A stretch of 64,000 nt of DNA from Cohnella fermenti (GTDB taxonomy: Bacteria; Bacillota; Bacilli; Paenibacillales; Paenibacillaceae): NCBI RefSeq assembly GCF_004801405.1, contig NZ_SSOB01000012.1, positions 123,896 through 187,895 on the forward strand, read 5' to 3'. A program made the translations under genes and the position numbers. The notes beneath the pieces were generated by a model that was not told the DNA's origin, made no database searches, and saw nothing but the letters and a program-made list of their open reading frames with translations. Every line of letters begins with the position of its first letter. The stretch's first letter is position 1. Positions 27,510-36,196 of the stretch are shown one piece after another.

Positions 27510-29645
27510 ATGAAAAAAACAACATGGCGCGAGCGGATGAATGTTGTGGATTGGAAGAAAGGATCTCATGCTGTAAGCGGCTTCGCAAACCGGGTTAACG
27601 GACAGCTTAAAGACACCAAATTCTCGAACCCGATACGCTCAGTGGGCATGAAGCTGTTTATTCTTATTTTCTGCGGAATCTTGTTGTGCGTCGCATCGCT
27701 TGGCATCTTCTCGTACAATAAGTCGAAGTCCATCATCGAATCGAAGATCTCCGAGGCAAGCCAAGAGACGGCTGCGCAGACGGCTGGGCGGATCGACCTG
27801 CTGCTCACCAATTACGAGCGCAAGACGATGGAATTCCTCTCGGACCAAGAGTTCATGTCTCTGCTGAGCACGACGCTGTCGACGTCGGACGACTATGAGC
27901 GATTCGACAGCCAGCGGACGCTGGCGACGAAGCTGAGCACGATCATGCTGTCGGACAACATGCTGTCGGGAATCTACTTGCTGCCGACGGTTGCGGGAGG
28001 AGAAGTTATCGGAACGTCGCCTTCCGGCGGCATGCCGGACTTCTCGGAGAGCTTGCCTTCGTTCACCCAGAAGATGCTGGAGGCTTCGGGCAGAGTCGTA
28101 TGGGTGCCGACGATGACAAGCGGCATCTCGGGGAAGCTTGGCGTTCAGACGATCGCGGTCGGCCGGGCTCTGATGAATGTCGGGAGCGGTACGACTCCTT
28201 ACCTGCTCGTGATGGAGATCAACTTAAATACTCTCCGCACCGTCCTGGATACGGTCAAGTTCGGCGACGGAAGCCAAACGTACATAGTCGCGGACGACGG
28301 CACGAACGTGCTCTCCGCGAATGAGGACGAGCTTGCGCAGCCGTACAAGTATGAGCTTCCGGGCGACAGCGGCTCCACGAAGATCAAGGTGAACGGCAAG
28401 GATACGTTGTCCGTCATGTCGGGCATGACCACGGCGCCTTGGAAGGTTGTCGGCGATATTCCGGTGAGTACGCTTGTCAAAGCGGCAGGAGCGATTCGCA
28501 CGCTTACGATCGTTATGTGCATCGTGTCCGCCTTGATTGCGGCGACGATCGGTCTGCTGATTCTGTGGACGATCGGCCGTCCGCTTGGCCAGCTTCGTAC
28601 GCTCATGAACGAGGGCGAGCGCGGCAATCTGACGGTTCGCTCCCGCATCAAGCGCGCGGACGAGATCGGGCAAGTCTCGGACAGCTTCAACCGGATGATG
28701 GAGCAGATTACGGGACTTGTCATGCAGACGACCGCCTCCGCCGCCGAAGTGCTGGCGACATCGGCATCGCTGTCCGACGCCTCGCATAAGACGGCGGGCT
28801 CCGCGAAGGAGATTGCGATTGCGACCGAAGAGATCGCATCCGGCGCGACGAACCTGGCCGTGGAATCCGAGCGGGGCAGCGAGATGACGGGACATATCGG
28901 CGAACAGGTTCAGACGGTTATCTCGGCGAACGACGAGATGGGCCGCTCTGCATCCGAGGTCGAGGAAGCAAGCCGCAAGGGAACCGGGTATATGACTGCC
29001 CTGATGGACAAGACGAGCCAGACCGAAGAGATGACGCGCTCGATGGTCGAGAAGGTCGACAAGCTCAAGGACAGCACAGGGTCGATCCGCAAGATTCTCG
29101 AGGTGCTCGGCAACTTGACGAAGCAGACAAATATTCTGTCCCTGAACGCGACGATCGAAGCGGCGAGGGCGGGGGCGGCAGGCAAAGGCTTCATGGTCGT
29201 CGCCGACGAGATTCGCAAGCTGGCGGATCAGTCGCGGCACTCGATCGGGGTCGTAGGCGAAGTCGTTCAGACGATCCAGCGCGAGATCGACGAGACGGTG
29301 CACGTGCTGTCGGATGCGTATCCGCTGTTCCAAGCCCAGATCGATTCCGTTCGCGATGCGAATGCGATTTTCCAAAGTGTGCAGAATCAGATGGGCGGCT
29401 TCGTGCAGAAGCTCGAGTCGACGACAGAATCGATCAATCAGCTCGAAGGGGCTCAGTCGACGTTGTCGCTCGCCATGACGAATGTAAGTGCCGTTGCGCA
29501 GGAGGCGTCGGCGACGTCGGAGCAGGTCGCTTCGCTCAGCAACGAGCAGCTTAACGTCAGCGAAGGGCTTGTCCAGTTGTCGAACCGCCTGGAGCAAGTG
29601 TCGAAGGAGCTGAAGGAATCGTTGTCCCGATTCACCGTAGCTTAA
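27510..29645 (+). CDS. Methyl-accepting chemotaxis protein
   Basis: 711 residues. Membrane helices at about 47-69 ([20 protein letters not shown]) and 331-353 enclose an extracellular sensor of about 260 residues of the Cache kind. A HAMP domain follows ([30 protein letters not shown]), then the cytoplasmic coiled coil. The kinase-control tip reads [20 protein letters not shown] and [20 protein letters not shown]. The ligand is unknown. ATG 27510 has GGAGGGG upstream. An unusual feature is the 46-residue basic cytoplasmic N-terminus before the first helix. Single-gene unit. Confidence 0.94.
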   Translation: MKKTTWRERMNVVDWKKGSHAVSGFANRVNGQLKDTKFSNPIRSVGMKLFILIFCGILLCVASLGIFSYNKSKSIIESKISEASQETAAQTAGRIDLLLTNYERKTMEFLSDQEFMSLLSTTLSTSDDYERFDSQRTLATKLSTIMLSDNMLSGIYLLPTVAGGEVIGTSPSGGMPDFSESLPSFTQKMLEASGRVVWVPTMTSGISGKLGVQTIAVGRALMNVGSGTTPYLLVMEINLNTLRTVLDTVKFGDGSQTYIVADDGTNVLSANEDELAQPYKYELPGDSGSTKIKVNGKDTLSVMSGMTTAPWKVVGDIPVSTLVKAAGAIRTLTIVMCIVSALIAATIGLLILWTIGRPLGQLRTLMNEGERGNLTVRSRIKRADEIGQVSDSFNRMMEQITGLVMQTTASAAEVLATSASLSDASHKTAGSAKEIAIATEEIASGATNLAVESERGSEMTGHIGEQVQTVISANDEMGRSASEVEEASRKGTGYMTALMDKTSQTEEMTRSMVEKVDKLKDSTGSIRKILEVLGNLTKQTNILSLNATIEAARAGAAGKGFMVVADEIRKLADQSRHSIGVVGEVVQTIQREIDETVHVLSDAYPLFQAQIDSVRDANAIFQSVQNQMGGFVQKLESTTESINQLEGAQSTLSLAMTNVSAVAQEASATSEQVASLSNEQLNVSEGLVQLSNRLEQVSKELKESLSRFTVA

Positions 29646-29692
29646 CGAAGTTAACGAGTTTAACGAATAGAACTGCGAAGCTTGCAGGAGTG

Positions 29693-29738
29693 AAGGGTCG
29701 CCCTCCGTCGTTGTTGACGGAAGGACGGCCCTTTTTTT
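29693..29738 (+). terminator. Terminator of the chemoreceptor gene
   Basis: AGGGTCG-CCCTCCGTC and GACGGAAGG-ACGGCCCT pair around GTTGTT, followed by seven T. Confidence 0.88.
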
Positions 29739-29810
29739 GTGAGAATACCTGCGGGAATCCAATTGCTTCGATGTGAATCTTTCACCAAAGAATAATGATT
29801 TTTGAGTTAA

Positions 29811-29821
29811 TTTGGCGCAAA
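29811..29821. promoter_or_regulatory. LacI-type operator box 1 (TTTGGCGCAAA)
   Basis: Exact TTTGGCGCAAA, about 160 bp upstream of the promoter -35 box; a distal site that might allow looping. Confidence 0.7.
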
Positions 29822-29934
29822 TATAAACAACATATCGCTGATGTAAGCCCTTAACTTTCATTTGCCTGAAGGCTGTGATTTCAATTTTATGCCCGTAAAC
29901 CGGCCATTTTTTCGTTATTTTCAGCGAGATAAAG

Positions 29935-29944
29935 TTGGCGCAAA
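29935..29944. promoter_or_regulatory. LacI-type operator box 2 (TTGGCGCAAA)
   Basis: TTGGCGCAAA 26 bp upstream of the -35 box of the operon promoter. Confidence 0.7.
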
Positions 29945-29969
29945 ATAATTAAAAATTTACCCAAATATA

Positions 29970-29998
29970 TTGACGGTTTTTGGTTATTGGTTTATTAT
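29970..29998 (+). promoter_or_regulatory. Promoter of the oxidoreductase-ABC operon
   Basis: TTGACG (29970-29975), 17-bp spacer, TATTAT (29993-29998). It is flanked by operator boxes at 29935 and 30040. Confidence 0.8.
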
Positions 29999-30039
29999 CA
30001 GAGTGTGAATGAAGTTTGTTGGCGGCTGAATGTGGATAG

Positions 30040-30048
30040 TTGGCGCAA
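30040..30048. promoter_or_regulatory. LacI-type operator box 3 (TTGGCGCAA)
   Basis: TTGGCGCAA in the leader, about 35 bp after the expected transcription start and just ahead of the ribosome binding site, a position that would block elongation or pair with upstream boxes. A partial TTGGCGGC lies at 30019. Confidence 0.7.
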
Positions 30049-30070
30049 CTTTTGAGTGGAGAGTGCAAAC

Positions 30071-31195
30071 ATGAACAGACTGAGAATGGCGTTCGTCGGT
30101 GTAGGGGATATGGGCTCGCATCATTGCATCGGATTCGATCTTCTGCCGGATTGCGAAGTGAAGTACATCTGCGACATGAACCAAGCTAATGTGGATCGCA
30201 CGTTGGCGGAGCTGAGCCATGCACAGCCGGTTGTCGTGACCGATTACAAGGAGCTCGTGCGGCGAGACGATATCGATGCGGTTGTCGTCAGCGTTCCGAA
30301 CTACCTCCATCGCGAGGTGGCGGTTGCCTTCCTTGAAGCAGGGAAGCACGTATTCCTGGAGAAGCCGGTCGCTCACACGCTGGAGGACTGCGATGCCATT
30401 ATCGCAGCGGCGGAGGCGAGCGGGAGCCTGTTGCAGATCGGTCTCGTCTACCGCTATTCGAACGTCTATCGCCGGATGGCAGAGGAGTTGGAGAGAGGGC
30501 GCCTCGGAGAAGTGAAGCTGATGTGGTGCAAGGAGTTCCGCGATCCGTTCCCGCCGGCCGAATGGTTCTACGACAAGAATAAGTCGGGCGGAGCGCTGGT
30601 GGAGAAGGATTGCCATCACTTCGATATCTTCAACTGGATGATCGGTTCGAAGCCGGTAAGGGTGTTCGCGACCGGCGGCCAGCATGTCATGAAGCAAGGG
30701 CAGCGGAATCTGATTACGAACTCCTACAGCCACTATCCGGAGAGAACAATCTCGGACGTCTCGATTGTGGATCATGCCTGGGTGACGATCGAATACGAGA
30801 ACGGCAGCAAGGCGAACCTGGGACTGTGCATGTATCTGAAGCCGCGGAATCTGACGGGAGACGGCCTCGAGATCGGCTTGATCGGGCAGAACGGGGCGCA
30901 GATGGTCGCCAAGAACGACAAGACGATCGACATCGTCGGAGGGAATGACTTCACCCGGGATCATCTGGATATCGATGTCACGTCCGATTCGATCATGGGC
31001 GGCCATACCGGCGGCCAGACTCAGCGAATCGAATTCGTCCGCGGCGTGAGAGAGGGCGCGAAGCCGTTCGCCTCCGCTTATGTCGGGCGGGATGCGCTTC
31101 TGATCGCGCTGGCTGCAGAGAAGTCAATCTTGGAAGAACGTTACGTTTATCTGCGTGAATTCGCCGCAAATCCCGCTGTTGAGATCGCCAAGTAA
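30071..31195 (+). CDS. Gfo/Idh/MocA family oxidoreductase
   Basis: 374 residues. The NAD(P)-binding start is LRMAFVGVGDMGSHHCIGFD, with VVVSVPNYLHREVAVAFLEA and GKHVFLEKPVAHTLEDCDAI carrying the EKP motif. KDCHHFDIFNWMIG is the usual site of the catalytic His region. Members oxidise sugars, inositols or related carbonyl compounds. As first gene of an operon with a sugar importer it probably acts on the imported sugar. ATG 30071 follows GTGGAGAGTG; a GTG at 30056 is less likely. Confidence 0.93.
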   Translation: MNRLRMAFVGVGDMGSHHCIGFDLLPDCEVKYICDMNQANVDRTLAELSHAQPVVVTDYKELVRRDDIDAVVVSVPNYLHREVAVAFLEAGKHVFLEKPVAHTLEDCDAIIAAAEASGSLLQIGLVYRYSNVYRRMAEELERGRLGEVKLMWCKEFRDPFPPAEWFYDKNKSGGALVEKDCHHFDIFNWMIGSKPVRVFATGGQHVMKQGQRNLITNSYSHYPERTISDVSIVDHAWVTIEYENGSKANLGLCMYLKPRNLTGDGLEIGLIGQNGAQMVAKNDKTIDIVGGNDFTRDHLDIDVTSDSIMGGHTGGQTQRIEFVRGVREGAKPFASAYVGRDALLIALAAEKSILEERYVYLREFAANPAVEIAK

Positions 31196-31214
31196 GGGAG
31201 AAGGTGGTGCTCGT

Positions 31215-32108
31215 ATGAATAATCGATTGAGGAAATACGACACGTTTGTCTTCTTCCTGTTCATAGCCCCGTGGATTATCGGGTTCTCGCTTTTCTTTCT
31301 CGTTCCGTTCGGGACGTCCGTGTTCTACGCCTTTACCGATGCGCGGCTCCCGGGCTCCGTCGACTACAGCTTCGTCGGGTTATCCAACTTCAAGGATATG
31401 CTGGACAATCCGATCTTCGGCAAAAGTTTGCTGAATACGCTTTATTTCGTTGTCGTGGGGGTTCCGGTCGTGACGGCCGGCATGCTTATCCTGGCGCTGC
31501 TGCTTAATTTGAACGTCAAGGGCATTGCCTTGTATCGAACGTTCTATTATTTGCCTACGCTTGTCCCGATCGTTGCGACTGTCATCATCTGGCGTCTCGT
31601 CTTCAACTCGGAATTCGGCATCCTGAATGCCGGGTTGTCCGTGTTCGGCATCGGCAAGATCGATTGGTTGGGCAGCGAGGGGTTGATCAAGCCGGTCATC
31701 ATCCTGCTGCAGGTATGGATATCGGGGAGCGGGGTGCTGATCTTCCTGGCTGCGCTCAAGAACGTTCCGCGTCATCTGTACGAGGCAGTCCGCATCGACG
31801 GGGCCAATCGCCTGCAAGCCTTCTTCAAGATCACGCTGCCGATGATCAGCCCTTCGATTCTGTTCGTTGTCATCATCCAGACGATGTACAACTTCCAGAT
31901 GTTTACGGAAGCGCTGCTGCTGTCGAAGGGCGGGCCGAATTACGCCGCTTATACGTTCGTCTACAACATCTACAAATCGGCCTTTACCGATCTGCAGTTC
32001 AGCATGGCTATGGCGCAATCGATCTTCCTGTTCGCGCTCATCTCGCTCGTGACCTTCGTCTTGATGAAGCTGTCCAACCGCTTCGTCTACTACGAAGGGG
32101 AGAAATAA
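31215..32108 (+). CDS. ABC sugar transporter, permease 1 (second system)
   Basis: 297 residues. First membrane segment FFLFIAPWIIGFSLFFLVPF, followed by five more. The EAA loop is HLYEAVRIDGANRLQAFFKI followed by TLPMISPSILF. It forms the channel together with the next permease. ATG 31215 is preceded by GGGAGAAGGTGGTG; the frame is open to 31155 but that part overlaps the oxidoreductase gene. Not closely similar to the permeases at 3.7-5.4 kb, so the substrates probably differ. Confidence 0.93.
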   Translation: MNNRLRKYDTFVFFLFIAPWIIGFSLFFLVPFGTSVFYAFTDARLPGSVDYSFVGLSNFKDMLDNPIFGKSLLNTLYFVVVGVPVVTAGMLILALLLNLNVKGIALYRTFYYLPTLVPIVATVIIWRLVFNSEFGILNAGLSVFGIGKIDWLGSEGLIKPVIILLQVWISGSGVLIFLAALKNVPRHLYEAVRIDGANRLQAFFKITLPMISPSILFVVIIQTMYNFQMFTEALLLSKGGPNYAAYTFVYNIYKSAFTDLQFSMAMAQSIFLFALISLVTFVLMKLSNRFVYYEGEK

Positions 32109-32121
32109 GGGGGACTATGGC

Positions 32122-32961
32122 ATGAATGGATCAGCCGGTACATGGCTATCCCGAACGGGCAAGTATGCACTGCTGACGGCGGCCTTGATTCTCTTCGCGG
32201 GGCCGTTGGCCTGGATGCTGTCGACGATGCTTAAGACCAAGGCGGAGACGTATGAAGTGCCGCCGTCCTTGCTGCCCGATTCCATCAATTTCGAAGCGTT
32301 TAACCGGTTGTTCGACGTTCAGCCTCTCATGTGGAGGTGGATTCAGAACTCGTTCGCCATCTCGATTCTAGTCGTAATCGGAGTGATCCTCTCAAGCTCC
32401 GTCGTCGCTTACGGCTTCTCCCGCTTCACGACCAAGTTCAAGGATCGGCTGTTCCCTATCGTCCTCATGACGATGATGATTCCTCCTTCCGTCATGATGA
32501 TTCCTTCCTACGTGCTGTTCACGAAGCTGCACTGGGTGGATACCTGGCTGCCTCTTATCGTTCCCGCGTGGCTCGGAGGTGCGTACTATATTTTCCTCTT
32601 CCGACAATTCTTCCTTACGATTCCGCAAGAGCTGGACGAGGCGACCTACCTGGACGGAGGCAATCGCTGGACGGTGTTCGCCCGGGTTATCCTCCCTCTC
32701 TCCAAGCCGATTGTCGTCACGACGGTTATCTTCGCCTTCGTCAATTCCTGGCTCGACTTCCTCGGGCCCTTCCTCTACATCAAGAACAACGAGATGTTCA
32801 CGCTCAGCGTCGGCCTCCAGCTTCTTATCGGGCAGACGAGCCAGGACTTCCCTGCGCTGGCCGCCGGAGCGTTTATCAGCATCGTGCCGATCGGAATTCT
32901 GTTCCTGTTCGCGCAACGATACATTGTCGAGGGGGTGGTGCTCACGGGTTCGAAGGGGTAA
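32122..32961 (+). CDS. ABC sugar transporter, permease 2 (second system)
   Basis: 279 residues. The N-terminal segment ALLTAALILFAGPLAWMLST is followed by the MalG-like order of helices. The EAA loop is ELDEATYLDGGNRWTVFARV, and the end is FAQRYIVEGVVLTGSKG, the MalG-type C-terminus. It starts 13 bp after permease 1, with AAGGGGGAC as ribosome binding site. Cytoplasmic-membrane component of the importer. Confidence 0.93.
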   Translation: MNGSAGTWLSRTGKYALLTAALILFAGPLAWMLSTMLKTKAETYEVPPSLLPDSINFEAFNRLFDVQPLMWRWIQNSFAISILVVIGVILSSSVVAYGFSRFTTKFKDRLFPIVLMTMMIPPSVMMIPSYVLFTKLHWVDTWLPLIVPAWLGGAYYIFLFRQFFLTIPQELDEATYLDGGNRWTVFARVILPLSKPIVVTTVIFAFVNSWLDFLGPFLYIKNNEMFTLSVGLQLLIGQTSQDFPALAAGAFISIVPIGILFLFAQRYIVEGVVLTGSKG

Positions 32962-33023
32962 CGGCAAGGCGTAAGAAGATCCATGACTGCCGATTTGCTA
33001 AAAAATCCAAAGGGGAACTGGGT

Positions 33024-34400
33024 ATGAAAACAAACGGGAAGCGGTTGTTGAGTTTGTTCGCGCTGGTTATTTCGGTAGGGGTTGTCGTCTCCGGCTGCGG
33101 CAATAATGGCAATTCGAATGGGGCTTCGAGCTCGCCGTCAAGCTCGCCTTCGGGCGGGGCCGACTCTGCATCCGAATCGCAGAAGCCTGCCGAGAAGGCG
33201 ACGATTACGTATTCGCAATGGGGAACGGCGGAGGAATTGCAGCGAACCCAAGAGCTCCTGAACAAATTCATGGAAGCCAACCCGAATATTACGGTCAAGC
33301 TGGAAGGCAAGGACTGGGGGAGCTATTGGGACGGCCTTACGGCGAATGCCGCCGGCGGAACGCTTCCGGACGTCTTCAAGACGAGTTACGCCTACATCGA
33401 GAAATACGCGGAGCTTGGCATCTTTAAGGAGCTGGACGGCCTTCTCGCCGAGAACGGCTTCGATCTGAACAATATCGATGCGAGCTTGCTCGGACTTCAT
33501 AAATATCAAGATAAGCAAGTGTCCCTTCCGATCGATGCGAACGTCATCGTCTGGTATTACAACAAGGCCATCTTTAATGACCCTGCGCAAAACCCGAAGG
33601 GGGCGCCGGTGCCTTCGCTTGAGCCGACTTGGGATGAGATTATCGATATCGCGACGAAGCTTACGCTCGACAAGAATGGCAAGAACCCGGGCGAAGCCGG
33701 GTTCGACGGCAATAATATTGTGCAGTGGGGCATGTCCGTCTCCCCGGGCTCGACAATGGATTGGTTCCTCGAGCCGGAGCTCTGGTCCAACGGGGCGAAG
33801 CTGGTGAACGATGACGGATCGCTTGCGCTGAACACGCCGGAGGCGCGCGAGGTGCTCGACTTCTTCATCGATGCCACCAAGAAGAAGATCAACACGACGC
33901 CGGCGCAGATCGAAGGCCTTGGCGGTCAAGTGAACCTCGGAATTACGACGGGCAAGGTTGCGATGAACCCGGGCGGCAACTGGAACACGACGAACTTCAA
34001 GGAAGCGAATGTCGATTACGGCACAACCTACCTGCCCAAATTCAAGGAGGCCAAGACGGTCGTTCAGCCGGCTGGCATGGCGATCGCGAGCAATACGAAG
34101 CATGAGGCGGCGGCTTATACGCTGCTGGCTTGGCTTGCCGGACCGGAAGGACAGACGGAGCTGGCGAAGCAGGGCTATTCGATTCCGGCGAATAAGGCGG
34201 CATCGGAGGCTTATATCTCGACAGTGGGGGACACGAACAAAATTTTCCTTGATGCGCAGCAGTTCGGAATCATCTCTCCGTTCACGGCGAAGAAGACCGA
34301 CCTGGTGTGGACCTATGGGGAGCAATCGCTGAAGAATCCCCTTGCCGGCGATGGAGATCTGGACGCGGCCATCCGGGATCTGGAGTCTAAATTGCAATAA
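33024..34400 (+). CDS. ABC sugar transporter, substrate-binding lipoprotein (second system)
   Basis: 458 residues. Signal peptide with lipobox VVSGC, then a Ser/Gly-rich linker to about residue 55. The mature part (ITYSQWGTAEELQRTQELLN, FMEANPNITVKLEGKDWGSY, TLPDVFKTSYAYIEKYAELG, KVAMNPGGNWNTTNF) is a family 1 sugar-binding protein. ATG 33024 follows AAGGGGAACTGGGT. It is the last gene of the oxidoreductase operon; like the first system, there is no ATPase gene nearby. Confidence 0.93.
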   Translation: MKTNGKRLLSLFALVISVGVVVSGCGNNGNSNGASSSPSSSPSGGADSASESQKPAEKATITYSQWGTAEELQRTQELLNKFMEANPNITVKLEGKDWGSYWDGLTANAAGGTLPDVFKTSYAYIEKYAELGIFKELDGLLAENGFDLNNIDASLLGLHKYQDKQVSLPIDANVIVWYYNKAIFNDPAQNPKGAPVPSLEPTWDEIIDIATKLTLDKNGKNPGEAGFDGNNIVQWGMSVSPGSTMDWFLEPELWSNGAKLVNDDGSLALNTPEAREVLDFFIDATKKKINTTPAQIEGLGGQVNLGITTGKVAMNPGGNWNTTNFKEANVDYGTTYLPKFKEAKTVVQPAGMAIASNTKHEAAAYTLLAWLAGPEGQTELAKQGYSIPANKAASEAYISTVGDTNKIFLDAQQFGIISPFTAKKTDLVWTYGEQSLKNPLAGDGDLDAAIRDLESKLQ

Positions 34401-34429
34401 GTAAATTGCCATAAGCAAGAGAGTTTCGA

Positions 34430-34470
34430 CAGAGAGAAGGGAAGCGGGAGCGCTTCCTTTCTCTCTGTTT
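34430..34470 (+). terminator. Hairpin terminator after the sugar operon
   Basis: A 17-bp stem (CAGAGAGAAGGGAAGCG with its near-complement, one G-T pair) and a 4-nt loop, followed by only TTT. Confidence 0.75.
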
Positions 34471-34504
34471 GCGTAAGGAAGGGGGCATGGTGTGACGGGA
34501 TTTG

Positions 34505-34533
34505 TTGACTATTGCCAAACGGAGCCTTACAAT
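34505..34533 (+). promoter_or_regulatory. Promoter of the LacI-family regulator gene
   Basis: TTGACT (34505-34510), 17-bp spacer, TACAAT (34528-34533). Operator boxes overlap the start region downstream. Confidence 0.8.
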
Positions 34534-34536
34534 AAA

Positions 34537-34567
34537 TTTGGCGCAACCATTAGTCAGTTGCCGCAAT
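34537..34567. promoter_or_regulatory. LacI-type operator boxes 4 and 5 at the regulator promoter
   Basis: TTTGGCGCAAC (34537-34547) begins 3 bp after the -10 box and would cover the start site; a variant TTGCCGCAAT follows at 34558-34567. This position implies autorepression. Confidence 0.72.
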
Positions 34568-34641
34568 TTTATCGGTTCCTAATGGCGATATGGTCGGCTG
34601 GATGTCATTTTACTTGATTTAGGAATAGTGAGGAATGTACG

Positions 34642-35700
34642 ATGGCCAAGTTGAAGGACATTGCAGAGCAGGTCGGGGTATCGATCTCGACGGTGTCGAG
34701 GGTCATGAAGAACGACTCGACCCGTTCGGTGAGCGAAGAGACCCGCAAGAGAATATGGGAAGTTGCGGAGAGGCTCGGCTACAAGCCGTCCCGCGCGGAT
34801 AAGGGCGGCAGAGCCGACTCGACGACGGCCGCGCACATCGGCTGCGTTGTTGCGATTCCTCAGAATAAATATAACAATCCATACTTCTCCGTCATTCTCG
34901 AAGGCATTGAGAAGGGGCTGACCGATTGCGGGCTGCGACTCGAGTTCGTCTACAGCATCGAGGACCAGTCCGACATTCAGAAGCTTCAGGTGCTTGTGAA
35001 GGAGCATCGGCTCGACGGCATGATCATTGTCGAACGCATCGATGCGGATGCCTATCAGTGGATCAAATCGAACGTAAGGGTAGTCGTCGGCGTCGACCTC
35101 TCGGACAAGAGCATCCCCGTTGTCTGCTACGACCGGGAAGCGGCGGCCAAGGAAGCCGTCAATCATCTGATCGATCAGGGGCATAAGCGAATTGCGTACA
35201 TTGGGGGACCGGAGTTTAACGATCCGTTCCGGCAGGAGAAGCGATACCTTGGCTATCAGAGTGCGATGCGCGAGGCGGGGCTTGGGTTGAGCGACGACTG
35301 GATCATCGACGTGAAGTGGGACGTGTCTCTCAGCTACGAATTGACGAAGCAAGCGTTCGAGAAGCCGGGGGATGCGCCGACTGCGATCTTCGCGGCGAGC
35401 GATATGATGGCCATTGCGGCAATGCGCGCGGCGACGGAACGGGGACTCCGAATTCCGGAGGACATTGCGATCGTCGGCGTCGATAATATCGAGATCTCCG
35501 AGTTCACGTCGCCTCCGCTGACGACGATTCATGTTCCCAAGATCGAGATGGGCATTTACGCCGTCCGCCTGCTTCTCGATTATTTGGAACACCGCTACTC
35601 GCTGCCTGTGCGCATGACAATTCCGTACCGGATGGTTTACCGGAGGTCGTCGGACGCCCCGGCTCAAGCGATCGTCGGCACGAGCCGAGCGGAAGGCTAA
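34642..35700 (+). CDS. LacI-family transcriptional regulator
   Basis: 352 residues. The helix-turn-helix is MAKLKDIAEQVGVSISTVSR followed by VMKNDSTRSVSEETRKRI and hinge ERLGYKPSR. The sugar-binding domain starts IGCVVAIPQNKYNNPYFSVI and ends with the dimer region (AIVGVDNIEISEFTSPPLTT). Two or more TTTGGCGCAAA boxes lie at its own promoter, at the sugar operon before it and at the S-layer gene after it, so it most likely represses all three until a sugar binds. Ribosome binding site GTGAGGA. Confidence 0.94.
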   Translation: MAKLKDIAEQVGVSISTVSRVMKNDSTRSVSEETRKRIWEVAERLGYKPSRADKGGRADSTTAAHIGCVVAIPQNKYNNPYFSVILEGIEKGLTDCGLRLEFVYSIEDQSDIQKLQVLVKEHRLDGMIIVERIDADAYQWIKSNVRVVVGVDLSDKSIPVVCYDREAAAKEAVNHLIDQGHKRIAYIGGPEFNDPFRQEKRYLGYQSAMREAGLGLSDDWIIDVKWDVSLSYELTKQAFEKPGDAPTAIFAASDMMAIAAMRAATERGLRIPEDIAIVGVDNIEISEFTSPPLTTIHVPKIEMGIYAVRLLLDYLEHRYSLPVRMTIPYRMVYRRSSDAPAQAIVGTSRAEG

Positions 35701-35853
35701 GCGGACGGGCTGCGGCATTCCGGCTGCCGTTGGTGATGTTAATGGTGTTATTGGTGTCCCCCAAGCTAAGCTCCCTCTGGGGCGCGCCGCTGCTTTTCTC
35801 TTTTCTTCTTCCTGTCGGAAGACCGGAGGATTCAATGGATTGGCAACTTGTTT

Positions 35854-35887
35854 ACGCTCCTTCCCGATTGGGGAGGGCGTTTTTTTG
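35854..35887 (+). terminator. Terminator of the regulator gene
   Basis: ACGCTCCTTCCC and GGGGAGGGCGT pair (with mismatches) around GATT, followed by TTTTTTT. Confidence 0.8.
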
Positions 35888-35927
35888 TTATGGGCATGAT
35901 CGGGGGAAAAGATGGGGATAGAAGCTG

Positions 35928-35939
35928 TTTGGCGCAAAT
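35928..35939. promoter_or_regulatory. LacI-type operator box 6 (TTTGGCGCAAAT)
   Basis: Exact box about 170 bp upstream of the promoter of the S-layer-anchored gene, a distance like that of box 1 at the sugar operon. Confidence 0.7.
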
Positions 35940-36099
35940 TTGTCGATGGATTCGGGAGAAAGAAAAGGGATTCAGGAAAAATAATGCAGTCATATTGTGA
36001 TTATAGTAGAGAAGATTGTGTATGACAACAAGGTTTTTTAGAGGCTTATCGATTTTTCTTTGTTTTTCCTGCTGGAAAGTTCAAAAATAAATTCCATGA

Positions 36100-36129
36100 T
36101 TGACAAGAAATCAGGAAAAAGGCTACACT
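36100..36129 (+). promoter_or_regulatory. Promoter of the S-layer-anchored DUF4832 gene
   Basis: TTGACA (36100-36105), 18-bp spacer, TACACT (36124-36129). A TATAAT at 36139 is an alternative -10 but has no -35. Confidence 0.7.
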
Positions 36130-36143
36130 GAATTTGTCTATAA

Positions 36144-36154
36144 TTGCGCCAAAT
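36144..36154. promoter_or_regulatory. LacI-type operator box 7 (TTGCGCCAAAT, reverse orientation)
   Basis: The inverse of the common box, located about 15 bp after the -10 box and therefore over the start of transcription. A weaker TTGGGCAAAA follows at 36166. Confidence 0.72.
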
Positions 36155-36196
36155 ATTATTTCGAATTGGGCAAAATTTGTTTAGGGAGGAACAGGA

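Larger units (their letters stand above)
29739..30070. other. 332-bp AT-rich control region of the carbohydrate operon
   Basis: Much lower GC than its surroundings. Contains three TTGGCGCAA boxes (29811, 29935, 30040) and a strong promoter (29970-29998). No gene seen. Confidence 0.75.
35701..36196. other. 496-bp intergenic region before the S-layer-anchored protein gene
   Basis: Contains the regulator terminator (35854-35887), operator boxes at 35928 and 36144 and the promoter at 36100. It is AT-rich from about 35900. No gene seen. Confidence 0.7.
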
